Below are positions 1 through 8,851 of a DNA stretch of 64,000 nt, in pieces (the stretch's first letter is position 1; the number at the start of each line of letters is the position of its first letter). Origin of the DNA: UBA4408 sp002389785 (GTDB taxonomy: Bacteria; Bacteroidota; Bacteroidia; UBA4408); contig DAORJK010000001.1 of NCBI GenBank assembly GCA_035438985.1, positions 310,001-374,000 on the forward strand. The letters run 5' to 3'. The notes beneath the pieces were generated by a model, which saw only the letters and a program-made list of their open reading frames with translations, searched no databases and was not told the origin of the DNA. Both the position numbers and the translations under genes were made by a program.

Positions 1-114
1 CGCAAAATCAGCAATGGCCTTTTCCAACTTACGTTTTCCTATATAACAAAATGGGCACATTACATCTGACCATATTTCAATTTTTAGTTTCTTATCAAGC
101 GCAATTTTTTCCAT
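1..114 (-). CDS. DsbA/FrnE-like oxidoreductase, 5' part only
   Basis: Only the first 38 codons lie in the window; the gene runs off the left edge on the minus strand. The N-terminus reads into a beta strand (KIEIWSDVMCPFCYIGKR) carrying a CPFC active site at residues 20-23. In the DsbA/FrnE thioredoxin-fold family this motif follows the first strand directly. No signal peptide is visible, which fits the cytoplasmic FrnE-type members rather than periplasmic DsbA. A hairpin terminator lies upstream, between it and the Bax-inhibitor gene, so it probably has its own promoter. Substrate unknown. Confidence 0.8.
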   Translation of the reverse strand, partial: MEKIALDKKLKIEIWSDVMCPFCYIGKRKLEKAIADFA

Positions 115-195
115 AAAGCAGTTTTTTAAAGAGTAGAATTAATGTAATCAATTTCCAAATTCTTAGCACCAAATTTATTTACAACTGAGAATAAA

Positions 196-230
196 AAAAG
201 GGCTGAAATTGTTGCAAATTCAGCCCTTTT
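196..230 (-). terminator. Rho-independent terminator downstream of the BI-1 gene
   Basis: A 12-bp perfect stem (196-207 with 219-230) has an 11-nt loop. Read on the minus strand it ends in a T run (199 down to 193). It lies 17 nt after the stop of the Bax-inhibitor-1 gene and separates it from the DsbA-like gene. Confidence 0.8.
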
Positions 231-246
231 AAACATCACTAACGAA

Positions 247-966
247 TTACTTTCGATCGCCAAATAAACGTAAAAGCGACAAAAACAAATTAATAAAATC
301 GAGGTACAAACTTAAGGCACCCATGATAACCAGTTTTTTAGTCGACTCAGATCCGTATTCAACTCCCTCACCTATGCGTTTTAATTTTTGTACATCGTAA
401 GCTGTAAGTCCGGTAAATACAATTACTCCAATAAAACTAATAATATAGCTCATGGTGCTCGATTGCATAAAGAAGTTAATTAAACTTGCTACGATCATTC
501 CGATTAAAGCCATCATTAAAATGTTGCCCAACTTGGTAAGATCAGTTGAGGTAGTGTAACCCATAACAGCCATCACGCCAAACATAACAGAAGCTGAAGC
601 AAATGTGGTATAGATGGATGATGCAGTATAAGCGAGTAATACAAAGCTTAAACTTATTCCCATAATTGTTGCAAAGGCAATGAATAAGGTAAGAATTACC
701 GAATACGAAAAACGATTTAAACCTGCCCCCATTAATAAAACGAAAATAAACGGAGCAAACATTACCACATACCCTAGTATGGTTAATCCTCGTTCACCAA
801 CCAATGTACTCATTAGTGACATGTCACTAGCAAAATAATAAGCGGCAATTGTAGTGATTGCAAGACCAGCAAACATCCAAGAAAAAACATTCGCCATAAA
901 TGTTTTTACGTTAGATTGAGTTTGTGTGCCGCCTGTTTGGGAAATATTCCAATTGTTGTTTTCCAT
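247..966 (-). CDS. Bax inhibitor-1/YccA family membrane protein
   Basis: This 239-residue protein has about seven hydrophobic segments starting near residue 25. The pattern is that of the BI-1/YccA (TMBIM) family: an N-terminal soluble stretch, SWMFAGLAITTIAAYY in the first membrane segment, and FTGLTAYDVQKLK near residues 180-195, which is the family's conserved late motif. Family members are inner-membrane proteins; bacterial relatives include a pH-sensitive calcium leak channel and YccA, a modulator of FtsH proteolysis. The role here is not known. The gene is 20 nt downstream of folE on the same strand and is followed by a terminator, so it may be read through from folE. Confidence 0.9.
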   Translation of the reverse strand: MENNNWNISQTGGTQTQSNVKTFMANVFSWMFAGLAITTIAAYYFASDMSLMSTLVGERGLTILGYVVMFAPFIFVLLMGAGLNRFSYSVILTLFIAFATIMGISLSFVLLAYTASSIYTTFASASVMFGVMAVMGYTTSTDLTKLGNILMMALIGMIVASLINFFMQSSTMSYIISFIGVIVFTGLTAYDVQKLKRIGEGVEYGSESTKKLVIMGALSLYLDFINLFLSLLRLFGDRK

Positions 967-986
967 TTTTTATTGATTTTAATTGT

Positions 987-1586
987 TTATTTTAAATTTG
1001 AAGTTATTAATTTCATAAACTCCGAACGAGTTGTATCCAACAAAAATTCACCGGTAAAAGCGGATGTTGTAGTAATTGAATTTTGCTTTTGAATACCTCT
1101 CATTTGCATGCAAAGGTGCGAACATTCTATTACAACTGCAACACCTTTGGGTTTCAATGTTTCTTGAATGCAATCGCGTATTTCTGTGGTAAGTCTTTCC
1201 TGTACTTGCAATCGACGAGAGAATGCATCTACTACACGCGGCAACTTGCTTAATCCCACTATATGTCCACTTGGAATATAGGCTATGTGTGCTTTTCCAA
1301 AAAACGGTAGCAAATGGTGCTCACACATACTATACACTTCAATGTCTTTTACCAAAACCATCTGATCATAAGGTTCTGCAAACATTGCTGAGCGTAAAAT
1401 ATCGGCCGGATTTTGATCATAGCCTTGCGTTAAATATTGCATTGCTTTAGCAACCCGTTCTGGGGTTTTTAAAAGTCCTTCCCGCATTGGATTTTCACCC
1501 AGTTCAGCCAAAACCATTTTATAACTCGATGCCAGCTTTGTGGTTACAGTTTCATTGTATTGCTCTGTCTTTTTATATCCTCCCAT
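987..1586 (-). CDS. folE: GTP cyclohydrolase I
   Basis: FolE converts GTP to 7,8-dihydroneopterin triphosphate, the entry to tetrahydrofolate and to 7-deazaguanine (queuosine) synthesis. The zinc site is visible as MCEHHLLPF and ECSHLCM, and the catalytic core SGHIVGLSKLPRVVDAF is intact, ending with the conserved TSAFTGEF. I chose the ATG at 1586 (199 aa). An in-frame TTG at 1631 would add 15 residues (MKIRGYRNTNKIETS) that are not part of the usual fold. The neighbour queD uses the FolE product, so the folE-queD pairing suggests queuosine precursor supply, although folate use is equally possible. Cytoplasmic decamer in known members. Confidence 0.95.
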   Translation of the reverse strand: MGGYKKTEQYNETVTTKLASSYKMVLAELGENPMREGLLKTPERVAKAMQYLTQGYDQNPADILRSAMFAEPYDQMVLVKDIEVYSMCEHHLLPFFGKAHIAYIPSGHIVGLSKLPRVVDAFSRRLQVQERLTTEIRDCIQETLKPKGVAVVIECSHLCMQMRGIQKQNSITTTSAFTGEFLLDTTRSEFMKLITSNLK

Positions 1587-1680
1587 AGATGTTTCAATTT
1601 TATTAGTATTCCTATAACCACGAATTTTCAAATTTGTTTAGAGCATCAAATTCAAATTTGTCGGATCACTTTAACAAATG

Positions 1681-2094
1681 TTAGTCCCCAAAATATTCTG
1701 CTGAATTATTGTCGGTTTCAAAAAGTTTAATTGAGTGCAGTTTACAGCCCAATGCATCAATGTGATGCTTTAGCTGTTTCCAAATTTCAACTGTCAAAAT
1801 TTCGGTAGATGCCATTTTACCTGTCATAAATGCTACATCCAGGTTCATATTTTTATGATCGAGCGGATCAATAACTGCATCTTTTATTATTTTGCTAAGT
1901 GCTTTTAAATCGACAACAAAACCTGTTTCCGGATTGGGTAATCCTTTAACAGTTACTAACAAAGTATAATTGTGTCCATGCCAGTTTGGATTGGCACATT
2001 TGCCGAATATTTCAAAATTTTTTTCTTGTGACCATTGCTCATTCCATAATTTATGAGCTGCATTAAAATGTTCCTTACGCGTTATGTATACCAT
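1681..2094 (-). CDS. queD: 6-carboxy-5,6,7,8-tetrahydropterin synthase (QueD/PTPS family)
   Basis: This is a 137-aa T-fold enzyme. The zinc-binding histidines are in FNAAHKL (near residue 14) and NWHGHNY (near residues 38-42), and the catalytic Cys is in KCANPNWHG. LDHKNMN and the terminal acidic residue of KLFETDNNSAEY complete the family pattern. QueD converts dihydroneopterin triphosphate to 6-carboxytetrahydropterin, the second step of queuosine precursor synthesis; it follows FolE in the pathway and lies just upstream of folE here. A TATATTTG box (2121-2114) upstream on the minus strand could be its promoter, divergent from that of mqnB, but the TTG is 24 nt away, longer than usual. Confidence 0.92.
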   Translation of the reverse strand: MVYITRKEHFNAAHKLWNEQWSQEKNFEIFGKCANPNWHGHNYTLLVTVKGLPNPETGFVVDLKALSKIIKDAVIDPLDHKNMNLDVAFMTGKMASTEILTVEIWKQLKHHIDALGCKLHSIKLFETDNNSAEYFGD

Positions 2095-2129
2095 GTTACT
2101 TGAATTTCAATTGCAAATATAACGCATAA

Positions 2130-2159
2130 TTGCGGTATTGCTTTTCAAAGCTATCTTTG
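2130..2159 (+). promoter_or_regulatory. Bacteroidota-type promoter for mqnB
   Basis: A TTG at 2130-2132, a 19-nt spacer and TATCTTTG at 2152-2159 match the Bacteroidota housekeeping sigma consensus TTG-N19-TAnnTTTG. The mqnB ATG at 2174 follows about 8-10 nt after the predicted transcription start. Confidence 0.65.
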
Positions 2160-2173
2160 CAAAAAAAATAACA

Positions 2174-2887
2174 ATGCATATACTACTGGTTTGCGCAACC
2201 AAAAAAGAAATAGCTCCGTTGATCCAAAAGATGCAGTTTGAGCAGCAATTGATTAGTTCGAGATTATACCGCTATTCCTATTTAAATCATTCGATAGATT
2301 TATTAATAAGCGGAGTTGGTATGATGGCAACTTCCTTTTGGTTAGGTAAAATAGTATCCAACGGGAATTATGATTTTGCAATAAATTGTGGTGTTGCAGG
2401 TAGTTTTAGTTCAGACTTAATGTTGGGAGAAGTGGTGAATGTGACAGAAGATTATTTGCCCGAATGTGGAGCAGAATCGAGTAATGGATTTTTACCATTA
2501 TCTGCTATAAATTTGCTTGATGAGAACGATTTTCCGCATACTCCACTTGGAATTAAGAGCACCTATTCATTTGAAAATCCTGTATTAACTTCCTTAAAAA
2601 AAGTGAATGGAATAACTGTTAATACCGTTCATGGTACAAAATCATCCATTGAAAAGGATAGGTTGCACTATCATTCAATACATGGAAAAGAAGTGATGAC
2701 TGAAAGTATGGAAGGAGCCGCATTTTTGTATGCTTGTATTCACGAAAAAATTCCCTGTGTTCAATTGCGCGGAATCTCTAATTTTGTTGAGGAAAGAAAT
2801 ACCGAGAAATGGGAATTAACAAAAGCAATTGATTCTGTTACTGCTAAAGTTGCTGAGTTGATGAATTCTTACGCCGACGAAAATTAA
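2174..2887 (+). CDS. mqnB: Futalosine hydrolase
   Basis: MqnB splits futalosine to hypoxanthine and dehypoxanthine futalosine, the second step of the futalosine route to menaquinone. The protein (237 aa) has the nucleoside phosphorylase/MTAN fold: ILLVCATKKEIAPL at the start, INCGVAGSF near residue 80, and ESMEGAAFLYAC with QLRGISNFVEERN near the C-terminus, which supply the nucleoside-binding Glu and the catalytic acid. I start at ATG 2174; an in-frame TTG at 2138 lies inside the promoter and cannot be used from it. mqnD follows after 16 nt, which fixes the assignment to futalosine rather than generic MTA/SAH hydrolysis. Confidence 0.93.
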   Translation: MHILLVCATKKEIAPLIQKMQFEQQLISSRLYRYSYLNHSIDLLISGVGMMATSFWLGKIVSNGNYDFAINCGVAGSFSSDLMLGEVVNVTEDYLPECGAESSNGFLPLSAINLLDENDFPHTPLGIKSTYSFENPVLTSLKKVNGITVNTVHGTKSSIEKDRLHYHSIHGKEVMTESMEGAAFLYACIHEKIPCVQLRGISNFVEERNTEKWELTKAIDSVTAKVAELMNSYADEN

Positions 2888-2903
2888 TTGAATAGCTTTT
2901 CTT

Positions 2904-3770
2904 TTGAACACACCTCCTATACATCTGACCCTTGGATTTTCACCCTGCCCTAATGATTGCTTCATTTTTGATGCACTCATACATCATAAAATAGATACTG
3001 AAGGAATCTCCTTTGAATGGTATTTAGAAGATGTTGAAACACTTAATAAAAGGGCATTTTCTGCTTTAGATGAAAATTCTACTTCCAGTTTACACATCAC
3101 GAAATTGAGCTATCATGCATACGCTTATCTTGCGACTCCTTATGTATTATTAGATTCAGGTAGTGCTTTGGGTAATAATTGCGGACCACTTCTAATTTCG
3201 AAAAAACCATTAAATGAATCTGATTTATTAAATGCACACATTGCCATACCGGGAAAATACACTACTGCAAATTTTTTATGTTCTTTGGCATTTCCAAAAG
3301 CACAAAAGAAAACAGAAATCGTTTTTTCAGAAATTGAAAATGCTGTCTTAAGTGGTGCCGTTGACGCCGGTTTAATTATTCACGAAAATCGCTTTACTTA
3401 TGAAGCTAAAGGCTTAAAAAAAATTATCGACCTGGGTGAATTTTGGGAAAGTCAAACTGCTATGCCCATTCCGCTTGGAGGAATTGTTGTTCAGAGGAAT
3501 TTGCCACAAGCACTTAAATTAAAAGTAAACCGACTAATTCATAAAAGTATCGCTTATGCATTTGAGCATCCTAACTCGAGCGCTGACTTTGTAGCACAAC
3601 ATGCACAGGAAATGAGTGAAGAAGTTCGAAACAAACACATAAATTTGTATGTAACTAAGTACTCTCTCAACTTGGGCGAAAAAGGCAGAGCAGCGGTTGA
3701 ATTATTATTTCAACGAGCACAAGCATTGGGAATCATTTCAAATATTGACAAATCACTTTTTTTATCATGA
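2904..3770 (+). CDS. mqnD: 1,4-dihydroxy-6-naphthoate synthase
   Basis: MqnD turns cyclic dehypoxanthine futalosine into 1,4-dihydroxy-6-naphthoate. The 288-aa sequence has the periplasmic-binding-protein-like fold of the MqnA/MqnD family: LGFSPCPNDCFIFDA at the N-terminus, SSLHITKLSYHAY with the substrate-pocket histidine, GNNCGPLLIS, and IPGKYTTANFL. The start is TTG at 2904: a stop at 2889-2891 precedes it and no ATG lies between. It is 16 nt after mqnB and overlaps hldD by 4 nt (ATGA), so the three are translationally linked. mqnA, mqnC and mqnE are not in the window. Confidence 0.95.
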   Translation: MNTPPIHLTLGFSPCPNDCFIFDALIHHKIDTEGISFEWYLEDVETLNKRAFSALDENSTSSLHITKLSYHAYAYLATPYVLLDSGSALGNNCGPLLISKKPLNESDLLNAHIAIPGKYTTANFLCSLAFPKAQKKTEIVFSEIENAVLSGAVDAGLIIHENRFTYEAKGLKKIIDLGEFWESQTAMPIPLGGIVVQRNLPQALKLKVNRLIHKSIAYAFEHPNSSADFVAQHAQEMSEEVRNKHINLYVTKYSLNLGEKGRAAVELLFQRAQALGIISNIDKSLFLS

Positions 3771-4732
3771 TAGTAATAACCGGTGCCGCAGGATTTATAG
3801 GTAGTTGCATGGTGAGTAAATTAAATGCAATGGGCAAATCTGATTTGTTGTTAGTGGATGATTTTACACCACGCGAAAAAATACCCAATCTTGCAGGTAA
3901 AAAATACAGCCAACAAATTGACCGTTCCGATTTTATTGATTGGTTCAAACAGCATGCTTCTGAAGTTACCTTTGTTTACCATCTGGGAGCTCGCACCGAT
4001 ACTACAGAGTTTAACGTTGATGTTTTCAATAAATTAAATTTGAATTACTCTAAATACATTTGGGAAATTTGCGTTGAACACAACATTCCTTTAGTGTATG
4101 CTTCATCAGCGGCTACTTATGGTTTAGGCGAATGGGGCTATTCCGACAATCATGAATTAGTTGAAAAGCTTAAACCTCTTAATCCATACGGTGATTCGAA
4201 AAATGATTTTGATAAATGGGTGCTTCAACAAACTAATTTTCCTCCTTTTTGGGCCGGTTTAAAATTTTTTAATGTGTATGGTCCAAATGAATTTCATAAA
4301 GCACGCATGGCTTCTGTAATTTTTCATGCCTTTAATCAGATTTCGGAACATGGTAGTATGAAATTGTTTCGATCTCATAAACCTGAATTTAAGGATGGTG
4401 AACAACTTCGTGACTTTGTATATGTGAAAGATGTGATTGACGTTGCTCATTTTTTACAAATGCATCAACCGGCATCAGGCATCTACAATTTAGGTTCGGG
4501 AAAGGCCCGTACGTTTTTAGATTTAACGCGTGCTACCTTTGATGCTATGTCGAAACAAGTCAATATTACATTTATTGATACTCCACAAGACATTAGAGAA
4601 AGCTACCAATACTTTACGGAAGCGAACATGCAAAAATTACGCAATGCAGGTTATACTGCACCTTTTTATTCGCTCGAAGCAGGTGTAAAGGAATACGTTC
4701 AAAATTATTTATTGCCCCACTCCTATTATTAA
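3767..4732 (+). CDS. hldD: ADP-L-glycero-D-manno-heptose-6-epimerase
   Basis: HldD (RfaD) epimerises ADP-D,D-heptose to ADP-L,D-heptose for the LPS inner core. The protein (321 aa) is an extended short-chain dehydrogenase: the NADP-binding ITGAAGFIGS at residues 4-13, the HLGARTDTTE stretch typical of HldD, the catalytic YGDSKNDFD near residues 143-151, and LKFFNVYGPNE. It overlaps mqnD by four bases. The pairing of LPS and menaquinone genes in one operon looks like shared transcription rather than a shared pathway. The next gene, merR-like, converges and overlaps its last 4 nt. Confidence 0.94.
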   Translation: MIVITGAAGFIGSCMVSKLNAMGKSDLLLVDDFTPREKIPNLAGKKYSQQIDRSDFIDWFKQHASEVTFVYHLGARTDTTEFNVDVFNKLNLNYSKYIWEICVEHNIPLVYASSAATYGLGEWGYSDNHELVEKLKPLNPYGDSKNDFDKWVLQQTNFPPFWAGLKFFNVYGPNEFHKARMASVIFHAFNQISEHGSMKLFRSHKPEFKDGEQLRDFVYVKDVIDVAHFLQMHQPASGIYNLGSGKARTFLDLTRATFDAMSKQVNITFIDTPQDIRESYQYFTEANMQKLRNAGYTAPFYSLEAGVKEYVQNYLLPHSYY

Positions 4733-5070
4733 CAATTATTTTGCAAGTCAAGTAATTTGAGTTTAACTGCTTCAAGTTTAGCAAGCAAAACTTCCTTTTC
4801 CTGTTGAATTTGTTCCTCAGAATTTTTTTTCAAAGTAGCTTTTGCACCTTGTAAAGTAAATCCCTTTTGTTTCACCAAAGTATAAATCTGTTTAAAACTA
4901 TCCAGATCTTCCTTCGTGAATAAACGATTCCCTTTTTTATTTTTTTTGGGTTGGATGCTATCAAATTCTTTTTCCCAAAATCGAATCAAGGATGGATTAA
5001 CATCAAACATTTTAGCCACTTCGCCCATGGTGTAATATAATTTTACCGTTTCAGTTTCTTTGTATGGCAT
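4729..5070 (-). CDS. MerR-family transcriptional regulator
   Basis: This 113-residue protein has an N-terminal winged helix of the MerR type: YYTMGEVAKMFDVNPSLIRFWEKEF (residues about 12-36), followed by NRLFTKEDLDSFKQIYTLVKQKGFTLQGAK. The C-terminal 45 residues form a charged, probably coiled-coil dimerisation helix. There are no metal-binding cysteines of the MerR/CueR kind apart from the final Cys, so the ligand is unknown. It resembles the short Bacteroidota MerR proteins found near M23 peptidase genes. It is 42 nt downstream of the peptidase gene on the same strand and probably co-transcribed. Confidence 0.85.
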   Translation of the reverse strand: MPYKETETVKLYYTMGEVAKMFDVNPSLIRFWEKEFDSIQPKKNKKGNRLFTKEDLDSFKQIYTLVKQKGFTLQGAKATLKKNSEEQIQQEKEVLLAKLEAVKLKLLDLQNNC

Positions 5071-5112
5071 GCGTAAAATTATTGAGTGGTTTCTTATAAA
5101 AGCAAAACAAAA

Positions 5113-6084
5113 TTAGTCAAATGATTGATTCGATTTGCTTGATAAATCAAGCATCTGTGCGTACTCATCCGCACTTAAATCGTTGAAGAAAAAGTTGATT
5201 GGATTTATCTTATTTTGGTTCTTAATTACTTCATAGTGAAGGTGAGGTGCTGTGCTCATTCCGGTACTGCCAACCAATCCTATGATATCGCCACGTTTAA
5301 CGTGTTGACCAACCCGTGCAATAATTTTACTCATGTGTCCATAAAGTGTCTCATATCCATAACCATGATTAATCACCACGTGATTTCCGTAGCCTTGAGC
5401 CAAATCGTCGGCGCGCTCAACTACTCCGTCACCGGTGGCATAAATTTCGGTTCCTACGTTAGCACTAAAATCGATCCCTGAGTGAAAATGTTCTGTTTTA
5501 TAAATTGGATGTGTTCTAAAACCATATCCGCTGGCCATTCGCCTTAAATCTTTATTGGCGATGGGCTGAATAGCAGGTATGGAAGCTAATAGAACCGCTT
5601 TATTTTTGGCTAAATTGGCAACATCGTCAAACGATTTGGATTGTATATACATGCGCTTCGCAAGCTGGTCAAATTTTTTAGTAGTTTCAATAAGCAAATC
5701 CGAATTACTGTAACCTTCTAATTGTCGGTAACGATCAACTCCTCCAAAACCTGCTTTTCGAATATTATCCGGTATAGGTTCGGCTTCAAAAATCACACGG
5801 TAAATATTATCATCGCGGTTCTGAATATCTTCTAACACCACATTCATTTGCGACATCTTTTCATTTAAATAATCGTATTGATCGCGTAGTTGAACTATTT
5901 CGCGTTTTAACTGCTTTTCCTTTGGTGAGTCAAAATAGGTATAAGCAATCCAAATGGTTACAGTTGCGAACACCAATCCTGAAGCCACATACGACAAAAA
6001 TCGTTTCAACCTGTCCCACAGTTTTAGCTGAACTCTTTCGTACTTAAGTGATTTAGTGTTGAAATAAAATTTAACCTTACTCAT
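5113..6084 (-). CDS. M23-family metallopeptidase, membrane anchored
   Basis: This 323-aa protein has a short basic cytoplasmic start, one membrane helix at about residues 28-50 (LSYVASGLVFATVTIWIAYTYF), a coiled coil at about 55-95, and a C-terminal peptidase_M23 (LytM) domain. The zinc ligands are present: H and D in HFHSGIDF and the HLHYE motif, plus YGHM. Known members cleave peptidoglycan peptide bridges or, when degenerate, activate amidases; here the active site looks intact. It probably acts in the periplasm during cell-wall remodelling. The gene diverges from alaS. Confidence 0.92.
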   Translation of the reverse strand: MSKVKFYFNTKSLKYERVQLKLWDRLKRFLSYVASGLVFATVTIWIAYTYFDSPKEKQLKREIVQLRDQYDYLNEKMSQMNVVLEDIQNRDDNIYRVIFEAEPIPDNIRKAGFGGVDRYRQLEGYSNSDLLIETTKKFDQLAKRMYIQSKSFDDVANLAKNKAVLLASIPAIQPIANKDLRRMASGYGFRTHPIYKTEHFHSGIDFSANVGTEIYATGDGVVERADDLAQGYGNHVVINHGYGYETLYGHMSKIIARVGQHVKRGDIIGLVGSTGMSTAPHLHYEVIKNQNKINPINFFFNDLSADEYAQMLDLSSKSNQSFD

Positions 6085-6129
6085 TCCATCAAAAATTAAT
6101 GCGGTGTATGCGAAATTAGCTAATTAAAG

Positions 6130-6174
6130 TAAATTTGCAACGCAAAAATTGAATCGCACACATTGCAGCGATTC
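6130..6174 (+). promoter_or_regulatory. alaS: Possible alaS promoter -7 element and leader hairpin
   Basis: TAAATTTG at 6130-6137 matches the -7 box, but no TTG lies at the right distance upstream. A 7-bp inverted repeat, GAATCGC (6151-6157) and GCGATTC (6168-6174) with a 10-nt loop, falls in what would be the untranslated leader 44 nt before the alaS ATG. Confidence 0.35.
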
Positions 6175-6217
6175 GCAAATGCGAGCATGATAGACTGAAC
6201 CGAAATTTCAAATAGGA

Positions 6218-8851
6218 ATGAACTCAACTCAAATCAGAAGTACTTTTTTAGAATTTTTTAAATCAAAAGGACATGAAATTGTGCCCAGTGCACCTATGGT
6301 TGTAAAAAATGATCCAACCTTAATGTTTACAAATAGCGGAATGGCTCCATTTAAAGATTTATTCTTAGGAAACGCTCCAATAAAATTTCCACGCATTGCC
6401 GATACCCAAAAATGCTTGCGTGTTAGTGGAAAACACAATGATTTGGAAGAAGTAGGTGTAGATACCTACCATCACACCATGTTTGAAATGCTGGGTAATT
6501 GGAGCTTTGGAGATTATTTTAAAAAAGAAGCCATTGCCTGGGCATGGGAACTGCTTCATGACGTATATAAAATTGATGCAGATAGAATGTATGTTACCGT
6601 TTTTGAAGGAAATGCCGATGAGAAATTAGCATTTGACCAAGAAGCATTTGATTGCTGGAAAAAACTTGTGCCGGAAGACCGCATTTTGCGTGGAAATAAA
6701 AAAGATAACTTTTGGGAGATGGGCGATACCGGACCATGTGGACCGTGTACCGAAATTCACATTGATTTACGTGATGATGCTGAGCGCAAAAAAATTGATG
6801 GCAAAACTTTAGTTAATAACGATCATCCTCAGGTAGTTGAAATTTGGAACAATGTGTTTATGGAGTTTGAACGCAAGGCTGATGGCAGTTTAATTAAACT
6901 TCCGAAACAACATGTTGATACCGGAATGGGTTTTGAACGATTATGTATGGCCCTGCAAGGAAAAAAATCAAATTATGATACGGATGTTTTTCAACCGTTG
7001 ATACAATTTCTGGTACGCGAATCGGGCAAAAAATATGGTATTGACGAGTCTACCGACATTGCCTTGCGTGTGATTGCCGATCACATACGAACGATTGCTT
7101 TTGCTATTGCAGATGGACAACTACCCAGTAACAACAAAGCGGGATATGTCATTCGACGAATCTTGCGCCGCGCGGTGCGTTATGGCTATACTTTTTTATC
7201 GTTTCAGGAACCATTTATGTATTCGATGGTAGAGGTATTGGTTGCGCAAATGGGTGCAACTTTCCCGGAGATTGTAGTACAACAATCATTAATAGAGCGG
7301 GTAATAAAGGAAGAAGAAGCATCCTTCTTAAAGACTTTAGGAAATGGAATTACACGTTTTGAAAATTATTGCAAATCAAGTTCATCTGCATTAATTGATG
7401 GAAATTTTGCATTTGAATTATTTGACACTTATGGCTTTCCAATCGATTTAACTCAATTGCTGGCACGTGAGAAAAAACGCAGCGTTGAAATGGATGAATT
7501 CAACCAATGCATGCAGCAACAGAAACAACGTTCACGTGCTGCAGCTGCTGTTGATACTGAAGACTGGGTATATGTTTCATCTCCAAGTGCTCCTCAAATT
7601 CAACTGCCTGAGGAAGTATTTGTGGGATATGAATTCTCAGAAATACAAACCGAACTGTTGCAATACAGAAAGGTAAAAGCTAAAGGAAAGGAACAATTTC
7701 AATTCGTGCTTAGTAAAACACCCTTTTATGCCGAAAGCGGAGGCCAAGTTGGTGACACGGGTATATTAGAAATTGACGGGGAGTCGATTGAAATTACCGA
7801 TACAAAAAAAGAGAACGGCATTATCATACATTTTGGATCAAAATTACCCTTGCATCCGGAGGGTGATGTGCTGGCTAAAATAAATGTATCTAAACGTAAT
7901 TTAACGGAAAACAATCACAGTGCAACCCATTTAATGCACGCTGCTTTGCGACAAATTTTAGGGACACATGTTGAACAAAAAGGTTCACTTGTGAATGCCG
8001 ATTATTTGCGATTCGACTTTTCGCATTTTGCGAAAGTTACGGCTGAAGAAATTGCAGCCATCGAACAGCTTGTAAATCAAAAAATCCGCGAAAACATTAC
8101 GCAACGTACACAAATACTTCCGATTAGTGAAGCAAAAAAATTAGGGGCCATGGCTCTGTTTGGAGAAAAATATGGTGATTATGTGCGTGTAGTGACCTTC
8201 GATCCAAGCTATTCTGTTGAACTTTGTGGTGGAACTCATGTAGCGGCAACCGGACAAATCGGATTGTTTAAAATTATTGCCGAAAGTGCAGTTGCTGCAG
8301 GTGTACGGAGAATTGAGGCTATTACGGCATTAAAAGCTGAAACCTTTTTCACAGATCAAAGCAACCTACTTCAAGAAGTAAAAACCCTGTTGAATAACCC
8401 TAAAGATGTTGTAAAAAGTGTACATCAACTTTTGGATGAAAACACGGAATTAACCAAAAAAATAGAAAGCATGTTGCGTGAAAAAGCTAGCCTCATCAAA
8501 GCTGATTTACAAGCAAACATCAAATTGGTGAATGGCATACATTTTATCGCCGAAAAAATTGAGCTAAACTCTGCCGAAGCAATAAAAGATTTGGCATTTG
8601 AACTTCAAAAAACAATTCCAAATATTGTTGCCTGTATTGGAGCAAATGTAGGAGGCAAAGCTACTTTAACCTTAATTATTTCTGAAAATTTGGTGAAAGA
8701 AAAGGGCTTGAATGCAAGTACCATTATTCGCGAAATTGCTAAAGAAATAAAAGGAGGCGGCGGAGGTCAGGCTCATTTTGCAACAGCCGGAGGTACTGAC
8801 AGCAGCGGAATTGAGAATGCTTTAGCGAAAATAAGTCAGCTTATTAGTTAA
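6218..8851 (+). CDS. alaS: Alanyl-tRNA synthetase
   Basis: AlaRS charges tRNA-Ala. The 877-aa length matches the full bacterial enzyme. Seen in order: class II catalytic core with FTNSGMAPFKDLFLG and the GDTGPCGPCTEIH motif; an insertion/tRNA-recognition region; the editing domain with the HSATHLMHAAL zinc motif (HxxxH) and CGGTHVAATGQIG (the CxxxH half); and the C-terminal C-Ala domain with the glycine-rich GGGGGQAHFATAGG. The gene is monocistronic as far as can be seen, divergent from the M23 gene and followed by a decayed minus-strand gene that overlaps its last bases. Confidence 0.98.
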   Translation: MNSTQIRSTFLEFFKSKGHEIVPSAPMVVKNDPTLMFTNSGMAPFKDLFLGNAPIKFPRIADTQKCLRVSGKHNDLEEVGVDTYHHTMFEMLGNWSFGDYFKKEAIAWAWELLHDVYKIDADRMYVTVFEGNADEKLAFDQEAFDCWKKLVPEDRILRGNKKDNFWEMGDTGPCGPCTEIHIDLRDDAERKKIDGKTLVNNDHPQVVEIWNNVFMEFERKADGSLIKLPKQHVDTGMGFERLCMALQGKKSNYDTDVFQPLIQFLVRESGKKYGIDESTDIALRVIADHIRTIAFAIADGQLPSNNKAGYVIRRILRRAVRYGYTFLSFQEPFMYSMVEVLVAQMGATFPEIVVQQSLIERVIKEEEASFLKTLGNGITRFENYCKSSSSALIDGNFAFELFDTYGFPIDLTQLLAREKKRSVEMDEFNQCMQQQKQRSRAAAAVDTEDWVYVSSPSAPQIQLPEEVFVGYEFSEIQTELLQYRKVKAKGKEQFQFVLSKTPFYAESGGQVGDTGILEIDGESIEITDTKKENGIIIHFGSKLPLHPEGDVLAKINVSKRNLTENNHSATHLMHAALRQILGTHVEQKGSLVNADYLRFDFSHFAKVTAEEIAAIEQLVNQKIRENITQRTQILPISEAKKLGAMALFGEKYGDYVRVVTFDPSYSVELCGGTHVAATGQIGLFKIIAESAVAAGVRRIEAITALKAETFFTDQSNLLQEVKTLLNNPKDVVKSVHQLLDENTELTKKIESMLREKASLIKADLQANIKLVNGIHFIAEKIELNSAEAIKDLAFELQKTIPNIVACIGANVGGKATLTLIISENLVKEKGLNASTIIREIAKEIKGGGGGQAHFATAGGTDSSGIENALAKISQLIS

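Noticed and set aside
1586..1631. Longer folE start at TTG 1631
   Set aside because: It adds 15 residues that are not part of the FolE fold; the ATG at 1586 gives a normal length.
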